Shown here: one piece after another, positions 1 through 5,292 of the stretch
Layout of the letters: each line of letters begins with the position of its first letter
How positions within the stretch are numbered: position 1 is the stretch's first letter
Assembly (NCBI GenBank): GCA_003451935.1
Contig: DMJA01000038.1
Span: 1 to 5,292, forward strand
Length of the DNA stretch: 5,292 bases
Source of the DNA: Verrucomicrobiota bacterium
GTDB taxonomy: Bacteria > Verrucomicrobiota > Kiritimatiellia > CAIQIC01 > Lenti-01
Reading direction: 5' to 3'
Made by a program: the position numbers and the translations under genes
Notes under the pieces: generated by a model
Databases searched by the model: none
Told to the model about the DNA's origin: nothing
The model's input: the letters and a program-made list of their open reading frames with translations, nothing else

Positions 1-150
1 GACACACTGGGTCACGCCGTAGCGGTCGCGCAAATCGAGAAAGACCAGCCCGCCGTGGTCGCGCACGCTGTCCACCCAGCCGCACAGCTCCACCTTCGCG
101 CCCGCGTCGGCGGGGCGCAACTGCCCGCAAGTATGTGTCCGCATCTTCAT
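1..150 (-). CDS. aspS: Aspartyl-tRNA synthetase, N-terminal fragment (cut by window edge)
   Basis: This is the first 50 codons of a class II aminoacyl-tRNA synthetase that charges tRNA-Asp with aspartate in the cytosol; the rest lies beyond base 1. The translation opens MKMRTHTCGQLRPADAG and continues with VELCGWVDSVRDHGG, then LVFLDLRDRYGVTQ. This is the start of the OB-fold anticodon-binding domain of bacterial AspS, where the CGWV, RDHGG and DLRDRYG blocks are highly characteristic. The ATG at 150 is chosen because AAGGA lies seven bases upstream. The ATG at 144 is also possible and would give the more usual MRTH start, but its spacing would be 13 bases. It follows the potassium-uptake genes after an 80-base gap and may have its own promoter. 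Whether it is the discriminating or non-discriminating (Asp/Asn) type cannot be judged from this fragment. Confidence 0.93.
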   Translation of the reverse strand, partial: MKMRTHTCGQLRPADAGAKVELCGWVDSVRDHGGLVFLDLRDRYGVTQCV

Positions 151-157
151 GTTCTCT

Positions 158-162
158 TCCTT
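158..162 (-). promoter_or_regulatory. Ribosome binding site of aspS
   Basis: AAGGA in a purine-rich stretch ends seven bases before the ATG at 150. This favours that start over the in-frame ATG at 144. Confidence 0.7.
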
Positions 163-187
163 TTCCTGAAAAAATCGACGAGCCGCG

Positions 188-216
188 ACTCTACGCGACC
201 GCCGCGCGGCGCGCAA
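188..216 (-). promoter_or_regulatory. Possible weak sigma-70-type promoter for aspS
   Basis: Read on the minus strand, TTGCGC (216-211) and TAGAGT (193-188) are separated by exactly 17 bases. They match the -35 consensus at three of six positions and the -10 consensus at four of six. A start near base 181 would give a leader of about 30 bases before the aspS ATG. The match is modest and the spacer is extremely GC-rich, including the 10-base perfect palindrome GCCGCGCGGC at 201-210. aspS could instead be read through from the upstream genes. Confidence 0.3.
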
Positions 217-230
217 ACATTTCCAACGGG

Positions 231-965
231 TCAGAACCGGTCGGAGCCGAAGCGGGAGGTCTTCCCGTCTCCGGCCGGCGGCGGCTCGTCATCGAGCGGC
301 TGCGGAGCCTGGATCCGGCCAAACAGCCGGGACCAATGGGCGACCGCCAGCACCACGCTGACCAGCAACGCCAGCAGCGCCAGCAGCCAAACCACGATCA
401 GCACGGGGGTCGGATCGGTGGGATAGTCGCGCTGGGCATCGACAATCGCGCCGGAAACCACTCCCGCGAGCGACAAGACCCCCAGTACGATCTCGGTTTG
501 CTGGCAGACGATATGGGCCATCTCGAGGTGCGGGGCGACCCGGGGATCGGGGCCGACAATTTCGTGCAGGATGCGGCCGGCCGGATAGATCAGCAACAAC
601 AGTCCCAGCAACAAGGGCGGGAAAAATCCGGCCAGGTCGAGAATGATGCCGCCGAAGACGATCCACAGCAGCGCCAAGCACAGGACGAAAAATCCGTAGC
701 GGACGAAAAAATGGACCGTGGAAAAGCCGCGCAGATGCCGGTGGCCCGAACGGCGCCAGGCCGCCGCCACCAGGGCCATGCCGCCCAAGGCGGCGGCCAC
801 GCCCGCCCACAGGCCCGCCGATGGCCATTCGGGGGCGCCGGCGGCCATCAAGAGCAATGCCAAGCCCAAGGGCAGCAGCCCCATCGCCAGCGTCTGCCGC
901 ACTTGTACATCGGCCAGGGGGGCCTCCGCATCCAGGGTGGGAAAAAGCGGCGGACGCACAATCAC
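231..965 (-). CDS. Uncharacterised six-helix membrane protein coupled to trkH
   Basis: This 244-residue integral membrane protein is one I do not recognise. Hydrophobic segments lie near residues 26-43, 51-70, 86-109, 113-130, 157-175 and 187-209. Basic loops (RRSGHRHLRG at 71-80, GRILHE at 130-135, HWSRLFGR at 210-217) fit the positive-inside rule with both termini cytoplasmic. The tail, about 219-244, is proline- and acid-rich (QAPQPLDDEPPP). The GTG start at 965 overlaps the TGA of the preceding trkH by four bases (GTGA), which suggests translational coupling. A second in-frame GTG at 959 lies nine bases after GGAG and is equally plausible, giving 242 residues. A TTG at 974 is less likely. 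The same frame stays open far upstream inside trkH, but that part is a shadow of trkH. The position suggests a role with the K+ uptake system. No nucleotide-binding, pore-loop or catalytic motif is visible, so function is unknown. Confidence 0.82.
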   Translation of the reverse strand: MIVRPPLFPTLDAEAPLADVQVRQTLAMGLLPLGLALLLMAAGAPEWPSAGLWAGVAAALGGMALVAAAWRRSGHRHLRGFSTVHFFVRYGFFVLCLALLWIVFGGIILDLAGFFPPLLLGLLLLIYPAGRILHEIVGPDPRVAPHLEMAHIVCQQTEIVLGVLSLAGVVSGAIVDAQRDYPTDPTPVLIVVWLLALLALLVSVVLAVAHWSRLFGRIQAPQPLDDEPPPAGDGKTSRFGSDRF

Positions 966-2419
966 TTTCTCCAAAAAGCGGGCATGAAGATCGCCAACAC
1001 CGTGTAGAGTTCCAATCGGCCCACCAGCATCAGGGCGGTCAGGATGGCCTTTCCCGCATCGGGAATGCCCGCGAAATTCGCGGTGGGCCCCACCGAGGAG
1101 AAACCAGGCCCCACGTTGCTGATGCAAGCGATGACCGCCGAGAAGGCCGTCTGGATGTCGGCCGAAAACGGGATCATCGCCAGCACCCCGAGCAGCGACA
1201 CGAGCAGATAGAGCGCCACGAACGACAAGATGGACCGCAAGATGCCGTCGTCCAGGGTTTTCCGGCCGAGCTTGATGGGGATTGCCGCCTGCGGCTGCAT
1301 GAACAAACGGATGTCCCGCGCGATGGCCTTGAGCATCACATGGATGCGCCCGACCTTGATGCCGCCGGCGGTGGAGCCCGCGCAGCCCCCCATCAACATC
1401 AGGAGGATCAGCATGGGCTTGAGGACGACGGGCCATTTCTCGTAGTCGCCCGTGACGAACCCCGTCGTGGTCACCAGGCTCGCGCATGTGAACGACACCT
1501 CGCGGAAGGAGGCTCCCCAGCCGATTCCGGAGGCCGCCCGGGCCGAATGGAGGACCCACGTGCCGACGCCGGCGAAAACGAGGATGACGGCCAGGAAGAA
1601 CCGGACCTCCCCGTCTTTCCACCAATGGAAGAATTCCCCGCGCAACGCCAGATAATGGAGGGAAAAACTGATGCCAGCCAGAAGCATGAATACCGTCACC
1701 ACGCTTTCGATGTAGACGCTGTCGTAGGCCGCGATGCTGGCCGTGCGGGTGGAAAAGCCGCCCGTCGCCATGGTGGTGAAGGAGTGGCACACGGAATCGA
1801 ACCAATCCATGCCGCCCAGCCGCAGCAGGAAGACGAGCGCCACGACCAAGATGACATAGACCCCCCAGAGCATCTTGGCTGTCGAGGCCATGCGCGGCTC
1901 GATGCGGTCCTTGGTCGGCCCCGGCATTTCGGCACGATAGAGCTGCATGCCGCCCACTCCCGCAAACGGCAAGATCGCCACCACCAGGATCAGCACGCCC
2001 ATGCCGCCGATGAGTTGCGTCAGCGCCCGCCAAAGCAGGATGCCCTTGGGCACGCCTTCGAGGATGGGAATGACCGACGCGCCGGTGGTCGTCATGCCCG
2101 ACACCGTTTCAAACAGCGCCGCGACGGGAGAAGCAATGACACCGGACAGCACGAAGGGAACCGCGCCGGCGATGCCGGCAAAGAGCCAGCCGAACGTCAC
2201 CACGCCGAGTCCGTCCCGGCGGGAAAGCTCCTGGTCGTTCCGTGTCAGAAGCCACAGCACCACGGCCACAACCAGCGCTCCGCCAGCCGAATAGCCCAGC
2301 GCCGTCCAGGCCTGCGCCGGCTCGCCGTGCAAGTACGAAACCAGGCCGCAAAACCCCATCAGCAGGGCCATCACGCCCAACAGCCAGGCGATCACGTGGA
2401 ATACGGGCTTGAGGTTCAT
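962..2419 (-). CDS. trkH: Trk potassium uptake channel subunit TrkH, second copy
   Basis: This 485-residue protein is of normal TrkH length and forms the K+-translocating subunit in the inner membrane. TrkH/KtrB proteins consist of four M1-P-M2 repeats, and all four pore loops are visible. They are TVSGMTTTGAS (about 105-115), CHSFTTMATGGFSTR (211-225), SFTCASLVTTTGF (309-321) and ACISNVGPGFSSVGP (431-445). The glycine-rich intramembrane gate segment GGCAGSTAGGIK is at 344-355, and the conserved arginine of the last helix is in GRLELYT (467-473). The fourth loop keeps the family's usual Asn-x-Gly-Pro-Gly form (N435). The ATG at 2419 lies 13 bases after the first trkH stop, behind AAGG. The gene ends FMPAFWRK and its TGA overlaps the next gene's GTG. 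It is a tandem paralogue of the upstream trkH, and both presumably use the single TrkA. No truncation or frameshift is seen. Confidence 0.95.
   Translation of the reverse strand: MNLKPVFHVIAWLLGVMALLMGFCGLVSYLHGEPAQAWTALGYSAGGALVVAVVLWLLTRNDQELSRRDGLGVVTFGWLFAGIAGAVPFVLSGVIASPVAALFETVSGMTTTGASVIPILEGVPKGILLWRALTQLIGGMGVLILVVAILPFAGVGGMQLYRAEMPGPTKDRIEPRMASTAKMLWGVYVILVVALVFLLRLGGMDWFDSVCHSFTTMATGGFSTRTASIAAYDSVYIESVVTVFMLLAGISFSLHYLALRGEFFHWWKDGEVRFFLAVILVFAGVGTWVLHSARAASGIGWGASFREVSFTCASLVTTTGFVTGDYEKWPVVLKPMLILLMLMGGCAGSTAGGIKVGRIHVMLKAIARDIRLFMQPQAAIPIKLGRKTLDDGILRSILSFVALYLLVSLLGVLAMIPFSADIQTAFSAVIACISNVGPGFSSVGPTANFAGIPDAGKAILTALMLVGRLELYTVLAIFMPAFWRK
969..972 (-). promoter_or_regulatory. 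Ribosome binding site inside the trkH 3' end for the 244-residue gene
   Basis: GGAG lies in the Trp-Arg codons at the end of the second trkH. It is three bases from the GTG at 965 and nine from the GTG at 959. The spacing favours 959, while the four-base stop-start overlap favours 965. Confidence 0.5.
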
Positions 2420-2433
2420 CGCGGGCGCGCCTT
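2420..2433 (-). promoter_or_regulatory. Leader and ribosome binding site of the second trkH
   Basis: AAGG (2433-2430), whose first A is the last base of the preceding TGA, is followed by the 10-base spacer CGCGCCCGCG and the ATG at 2419. The leader is nearly identical to that of the first trkH. The wide spacing and short match make it a weak site, so coupling to the upstream stop is likely to matter. Confidence 0.5.
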
Positions 2434-3884
2434 CATTTTCTCCAAAACGCCGGCATGAAGATGACCAGCAGCGTGAAAAACTCCAATCGGCCCGCCAGCA
2501 TCATCACCATCAACACCGACAGCCCGCCGCCGGGCAGGGTCGAATAGTTCATGGCCGGGCCCACGGCGGACAATCCTGGGCCCACGCCGCCCATGCATGC
2601 CAAGACGGAGGAAACCGCCGTCGCCAGATTCGGCGCGAACCACAGCATCGCCATGGATCCCATCATCGCCACGAGCAGATAGAGCGCCACAAACGACAGA
2701 ACGGGCAGCAACAGGTCGTCATCCAGGAACTTGCGGTCCATCTTGACGGGAATCACCGCTTGCGGCTGCATGAACAGGCGGATCTCGCGCGAGACGGTCT
2801 TGAGCATCATCTGGATGCGGGCGACCTTGATGCCACCGGCCGTGGACCCCACGCACCCGCCCATCAGCATCAGCAGCAGGAGCAGCGTCTTCGACAAGCT
2901 GGGCCACGTGTCGAAATCCGCAGTGCAAAAACCGGTGGTCGTCGCGAGGCTGACGCACGTGAACGACGTCTGCCGGAGCGTTTCCCCCCAGCTCAATCCC
3001 GGCGAGGACGAATGGAGGACCCCGGCGCAGACCAGGATGGAGGCGGCCAGAACGGCCAGAAAAAAACGGGTGCTGGAATCCTTCCACCAAGGGGAGAATT
3101 CCCCGCGCAACGCCCGGTAGTGGAGGGCGAAATTCAAGGCGCCCAGGATCATGAACGCCATGAGGACCCGTTCAATATAGACGCTGTCGTAGGCCGCGAT
3201 GCTGGCCGTCCGGGTGGAAAAGCCGCCAGTGGCCAACGTGGCGAAGGAATGGCAGGCGGCATCGAACCAATCCATTCCGCCCAGGCGCAGCAGGAAAATC
3301 AGCACCACGATCAGGAGGACGTAGACGCCCCAGAGCATCTGGGCCGTTGACGCCATGCGCGGCTCGATGCGGTCCTTGGTTGGTCCGGCCGTTTCCGCGC
3401 GGAACAGATGCATGCCGCTCCCCCCCGCGAACGGGAGAATCGCCACCACCAGCACCAGAATCCCCATGCCGCCGATGAGATGGGTGATCGCCCGCCACAG
3501 CAGGATGCCCTTGGGCACGGTTTCCAGGATCGGGATGACCGACGCGCCGGTGGTCGTCAGGCCGGACACCGTCTCGAACAACGCCGCGACCGGCGAAGCG
3601 ATTGTGCCGGACAGCACATAGGGAACCGCCCCGACGATGCCCGCAAGGAGCCAACCGAACGTCACCACGCCCAGCCCGTCCCGGCGGGAAAGCTCCTGGT
3701 CGTTCCGCGTCAGGAGCCACATCACCACGGCCACGGCCAGCGTTCCGCCGGCCGAATGGCCCAGCGCCATCCAGGCCTGTGCCGGTTCCCCGTACAGGAA
3801 GGAAACGAGGCCGCAGAACCCCATCAGGATGCCGACCACGCCCAATAGCCAGGCGATCACGTGGAATACCGGCTTGAAATTCAT
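2433..3884 (-). CDS. trkH: Trk potassium uptake channel subunit TrkH, first copy
   Basis: This 483-residue inner-membrane K+-translocating subunit is full length for the family. It has the four pore loops TVSGLTTTGAS (about 105-115), CHSFATLATGGFSTR (211-225), SFTCVSLATTTGF (307-319) and ACMGGVGPGLSAVGP (429-443). The intramembrane gate loop GGCVGSTAGGIK is at 342-353, and the last-helix arginine is in GRLEFFT (465-471). The ATG at 3884 lies 12 bases after the trkA stop, so the two are almost certainly co-transcribed and TrkA is the expected gating partner. The first ~238 residues are close to those of the second trkH (about 15% differences by hand count). The remainder differs at roughly 43% of positions. 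The fourth loop has Gly-Gly-Val-Gly-Pro-Gly where the second copy and most relatives have an Asn (N435 in the second copy, G433 here). This could alter selectivity or conductance. The frame is otherwise intact. Confidence 0.95.
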   Translation of the reverse strand: MNFKPVFHVIAWLLGVVGILMGFCGLVSFLYGEPAQAWMALGHSAGGTLAVAVVMWLLTRNDQELSRRDGLGVVTFGWLLAGIVGAVPYVLSGTIASPVAALFETVSGLTTTGASVIPILETVPKGILLWRAITHLIGGMGILVLVVAILPFAGGSGMHLFRAETAGPTKDRIEPRMASTAQMLWGVYVLLIVVLIFLLRLGGMDWFDAACHSFATLATGGFSTRTASIAAYDSVYIERVLMAFMILGALNFALHYRALRGEFSPWWKDSSTRFFLAVLAASILVCAGVLHSSSPGLSWGETLRQTSFTCVSLATTTGFCTADFDTWPSLSKTLLLLLMLMGGCVGSTAGGIKVARIQMMLKTVSREIRLFMQPQAVIPVKMDRKFLDDDLLLPVLSFVALYLLVAMMGSMAMLWFAPNLATAVSSVLACMGGVGPGLSAVGPAMNYSTLPGGGLSVLMVMMLAGRLEFFTLLVIFMPAFWRK

Positions 3885-3898
3885 CGCGGGCGGGCCTT
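3885..3898 (-). promoter_or_regulatory. Leader and ribosome binding site of the first trkH
   Basis: AAGG (3898-3895), formed partly by the TAA of trkA, is followed by the 10-base spacer CCCGCCCGCG and the ATG at 3884. It differs from the second trkH leader by one base and has the same spacing, so it was copied with the gene. Confidence 0.5.
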
Positions 3899-5243
3899 AG
3901 GCGGTGAACAGCGGCTCCATCTTCGCCACGGCGTCGGGCAGGCAATAGACCACCACGCGATCCTCCGCCGCCAGCGACAGGTCGCCCGTCGCCGTCTTGA
4001 CCTGCCCGTTCCGCATCGCCGTCACGATGATGACTCCGTCGGGGATCTTGAGATCCTTGATCGGCTTGCCGACCCATTTGTGCTTCGGCGGCAATTTCAT
4101 CTCGATGAGCTCGCCGGGCAGCCGGGCGAGGATGGCGGCAGCCTGCACGCTCGTGCCCCGCACGAAATGCAGGATGGAATTGATCATCGCCAGATGAGGA
4201 TCGACGATCCGGTCCAGGAGCCGGAGCTGGTTGATGATGCCGATGTATTCCTTCTTGCCCACCTGCGCCGCCGTGAAGCGCGCGCCGAACTTCTCCGCCA
4301 CGAGGCAGCCGATGATGTTGTGCTCGTCGCTGCCGGTCGCCGCCACGTAGGCCATGTCCTCGGCCTCGCCGATGCCCGCCAAGGTCTCCTGATCCAGCGC
4401 ATCGCCCTTGATCACCAGGGTGCGGTTGAGCTGCGCCGAACAGAAATCCGCGCGTTTTTCGTCCTGTTCGATCAGCACGATCTGCATGCGGGTATGCTCC
4501 AGCATCCGGGCCAGCTGCAGACCCAGCTCCCCGCCCCCGGCGATCACCACGCGCTGGAACCGCTTCTGCTCCGGCCAGGCCCACTGCATGAAATCGGCCA
4601 CCGCGTCCGGCTCGCCCGCGAAATAGACGTCGTCGCCCACCAGGAAGGTCGTCTCGCCATGGGGCGTCATGACCTCGTCACCCCGGACCAGCGCCGTGAA
4701 GCGGATCTTTTGCAGCCATTCCTTGCCGGCGAAATTCTTGAGCGAGCTCCCCAGCAGAGGGCTGTCCATATGGACGGACATCCCCACGACCATCACGCGC
4801 TCGTCCAGCAGATCGGCCACCTCGATGGATCCCGGCAGGCGCAGCACGTTATAGAGATCCCGGGCATATTCATCGTACTGGTTGACCAGCAGATCCACGC
4901 CCAGCTTGGCGAAATCGATGTGTCGACTGGTCGAATAGGATGAAGAAGACACCCGCGCCACCGTGCGTCCCACCCCCCTTGCCCGGGCGAAGATGCAGGC
5001 CAGGATGTTGGTGTCGTCCCGGTCCGTCACCGCCACAACCATATCCGCCCGTTCGACATCGGCCTCTTCCAGCACGGCCGGATCCGCCCCGTCGCCGTGG
5101 ACGGTCATCAAATCCAAATGGGTATCCAATCCCGTCAACAACTCCGCTTCGGCGTCGATGACCACCACGTCATGCTCGTCTTCGCAGAATTTTTCGGCCA
5201 AATTGGCCCCCGTTGGGCTGCCACCTATGATCAAAATGCGCAT
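3897..5243 (-). CDS. trkA: Trk potassium uptake regulator TrkA (double RCK protein)
   Basis: This 448-residue cytosolic protein is of the usual length for double-RCK TrkA. In the family it assembles into a ring under TrkH and gates K+ flux in response to nucleotides such as NAD(H) and ATP/ADP. The order is RCK_N 1 (about 1-120), RCK_C 1 (about 140-222), RCK_N 2 (about 230-350) and RCK_C 2 (about 370-448). The second Rossmann fold has a standard glycine motif, IAGGGELG at 234-241, with an acidic strand end, LIEQD (257-261). The first has IIGGSPTG at 5-12, where serine replaces the second motif glycine, but it keeps VVVID (26-30). DRDDTNILACIFAR (74-87) and GSDEHNIIGCLVAEKFGA (304-321) are typical RCK helices. 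The ATG at 5243 is well supported because an in-frame TAG lies at 5261-5259 with no start between. A GGA seven bases upstream is a weak ribosome site. It is the first gene of the cluster in this window. Confidence 0.95.
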   Translation of the reverse strand: MRILIIGGSPTGANLAEKFCEDEHDVVVIDAEAELLTGLDTHLDLMTVHGDGADPAVLEEADVERADMVVAVTDRDDTNILACIFARARGVGRTVARVSSSSYSTSRHIDFAKLGVDLLVNQYDEYARDLYNVLRLPGSIEVADLLDERVMVVGMSVHMDSPLLGSSLKNFAGKEWLQKIRFTALVRGDEVMTPHGETTFLVGDDVYFAGEPDAVADFMQWAWPEQKRFQRVVIAGGGELGLQLARMLEHTRMQIVLIEQDEKRADFCSAQLNRTLVIKGDALDQETLAGIGEAEDMAYVAATGSDEHNIIGCLVAEKFGARFTAAQVGKKEYIGIINQLRLLDRIVDPHLAMINSILHFVRGTSVQAAAILARLPGELIEMKLPPKHKWVGKPIKDLKIPDGVIIVTAMRNGQVKTATGDLSLAAEDRVVVYCLPDAVAKMEPLFTA

Positions 5244-5274
5244 GAATCCATCCGTTTCCTATTCATCGCCAAGC

Positions 5275-5283
5275 ATTATCCCA
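5275..5283 (-). promoter_or_regulatory. Possible extended -10 promoter element for trkA
   Basis: On the minus strand TGG-GATAAT (5283-5275) matches an extended -10 element (TGn followed by five of six -10 bases). Transcription would begin near 5268, giving a leader of about 25 bases. The -35 region would be beyond the window, so this could not be checked. Confidence 0.4.
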
Positions 5284-5292
5284 ATCCCCCCC

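Larger units (their letters stand above)
962..3898 (-). repeat. Tandem duplication of a leader-plus-trkH unit
   Basis: Two head-to-tail units of about 1.47 kb each run from an AAGG leader through trkH to a shared ending of TTTTGGAGAAA plus the stop region. Unit 1 is 2433-3898 and unit 2 is 962-2433. Exact 32-base identities occur at 3676-3707 versus 2211-2242 and at 3178-3209 versus 1713-1744. Both lie in the 5' half of the genes. The 3' halves keep only shorter matches, such as 21 bases within the SFVALYLLV codons. This shows the two genes derive from one ancestor. The divergence shows the event is not very recent, or that only the 5' half has been homogenised since. Confidence 0.85.

Noticed and set aside
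169..199. Possible intrinsic terminator between the membrane gene and aspS: six-pair GC stem (182-199, loop TAGAGT) followed by T6 (174-169) on the minus strand
   Set aside because: The T-run starts seven bases after the stem, one pair is G-T, and the stem overlaps the possible aspS promoter. It is not convincing without a folding calculation.
966..2033. Minus-strand open frame running continuously into the 244-residue membrane gene
   Set aside because: The upstream part is a +1 shadow of the second trkH, low in membrane character and rich in Gly, Arg and His. The real gene begins at the GTG near 965.
2417..2435. Six-codon reading frame (MKARPR, stop) between the trkH genes, its stop overlapping the second trkH ATG
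   Set aside because: It resembles the start of the downstream membrane gene (MIVRPP) but is fully explained by the copied GC-rich leader. It is too short to claim as a gene or remnant.
821..2458. Long plus-strand open frame of 545 codons opposite the second trkH, and a similar one of 313 codons at 2409-3350 opposite the first
   Set aside because: Both are rich in His, Gln, Arg and Asp with no domain. They resemble each other only because they lie antisense to paralogous genes, and high GC keeps the antisense frames open.
3172..4584. Minus-strand 470-codon open frame across the end of trkA and the start of the first trkH
   Set aside because: It is a frame-shifted shadow of two well-supported genes and shows only Gly/Arg-rich low-complexity sequence.
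4940..5161. Plus-strand proline/arginine-rich open frame opposite trkA
   Set aside because: It is low-complexity antisense to conserved trkA codons, with no ribosome site or recognisable product.

Overview
The window is a GC-rich, densely packed bacterial segment in which every supported gene lies on the minus strand. Transcription therefore runs from high to low coordinates. It carries a potassium-uptake cluster in the order trkA (3897-5243), first trkH (2433-3884), second trkH (962-2419) and a gene for an unrecognised membrane protein (231-965). After an 80-base gap comes the 5' end of aspS (1-150), cut by the window edge. The sequence alone does not fix the organism. High GC and bacterial-type TrkA and AspS indicate a bacterium. 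A Verrucomicrobia/Kiritimatiellota-like (PVC) origin is only a weak guess from general gene style.

Layout in transcription order. Bases 5244-5292 hold a short leader with an extended -10-like element; any -35 would lie outside the window. trkA ends in TAA, and the first trkH starts 12 bases later. The first trkH ends in TGA, and the second starts 13 bases later. Both trkH genes use almost the same leader: an AAGG overlapping the previous stop codon, then a GC-rich spacer of 10 bases. The second trkH overlaps the 244-residue membrane gene by four bases (GTGA). Bases 151-230 hold a possible weak promoter and a good ribosome binding site for aspS. No RNA genes, mobile elements or CRISPR arrays are seen.

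How the genes work together. In the known Trk system, TrkH is the dimeric K+-translocating membrane subunit and TrkA is the cytosolic ring of nucleotide-binding RCK domains that gates it. Here one TrkA is encoded with two different, apparently intact TrkH proteins that arose by tandem duplication. By hand alignment they are about 85% identical over the first ~238 residues and only about 57% over the rest, with an abrupt break at the DNA level. They also differ at the fourth pore loop. The coupled six-helix protein may be an accessory part of the same system, but nothing in its sequence proves this. The points most worth a second look are the mosaic trkH pair, the altered fourth filter loop and the uncharacterised coupled membrane protein. 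Nothing else suggests a wholly new system.
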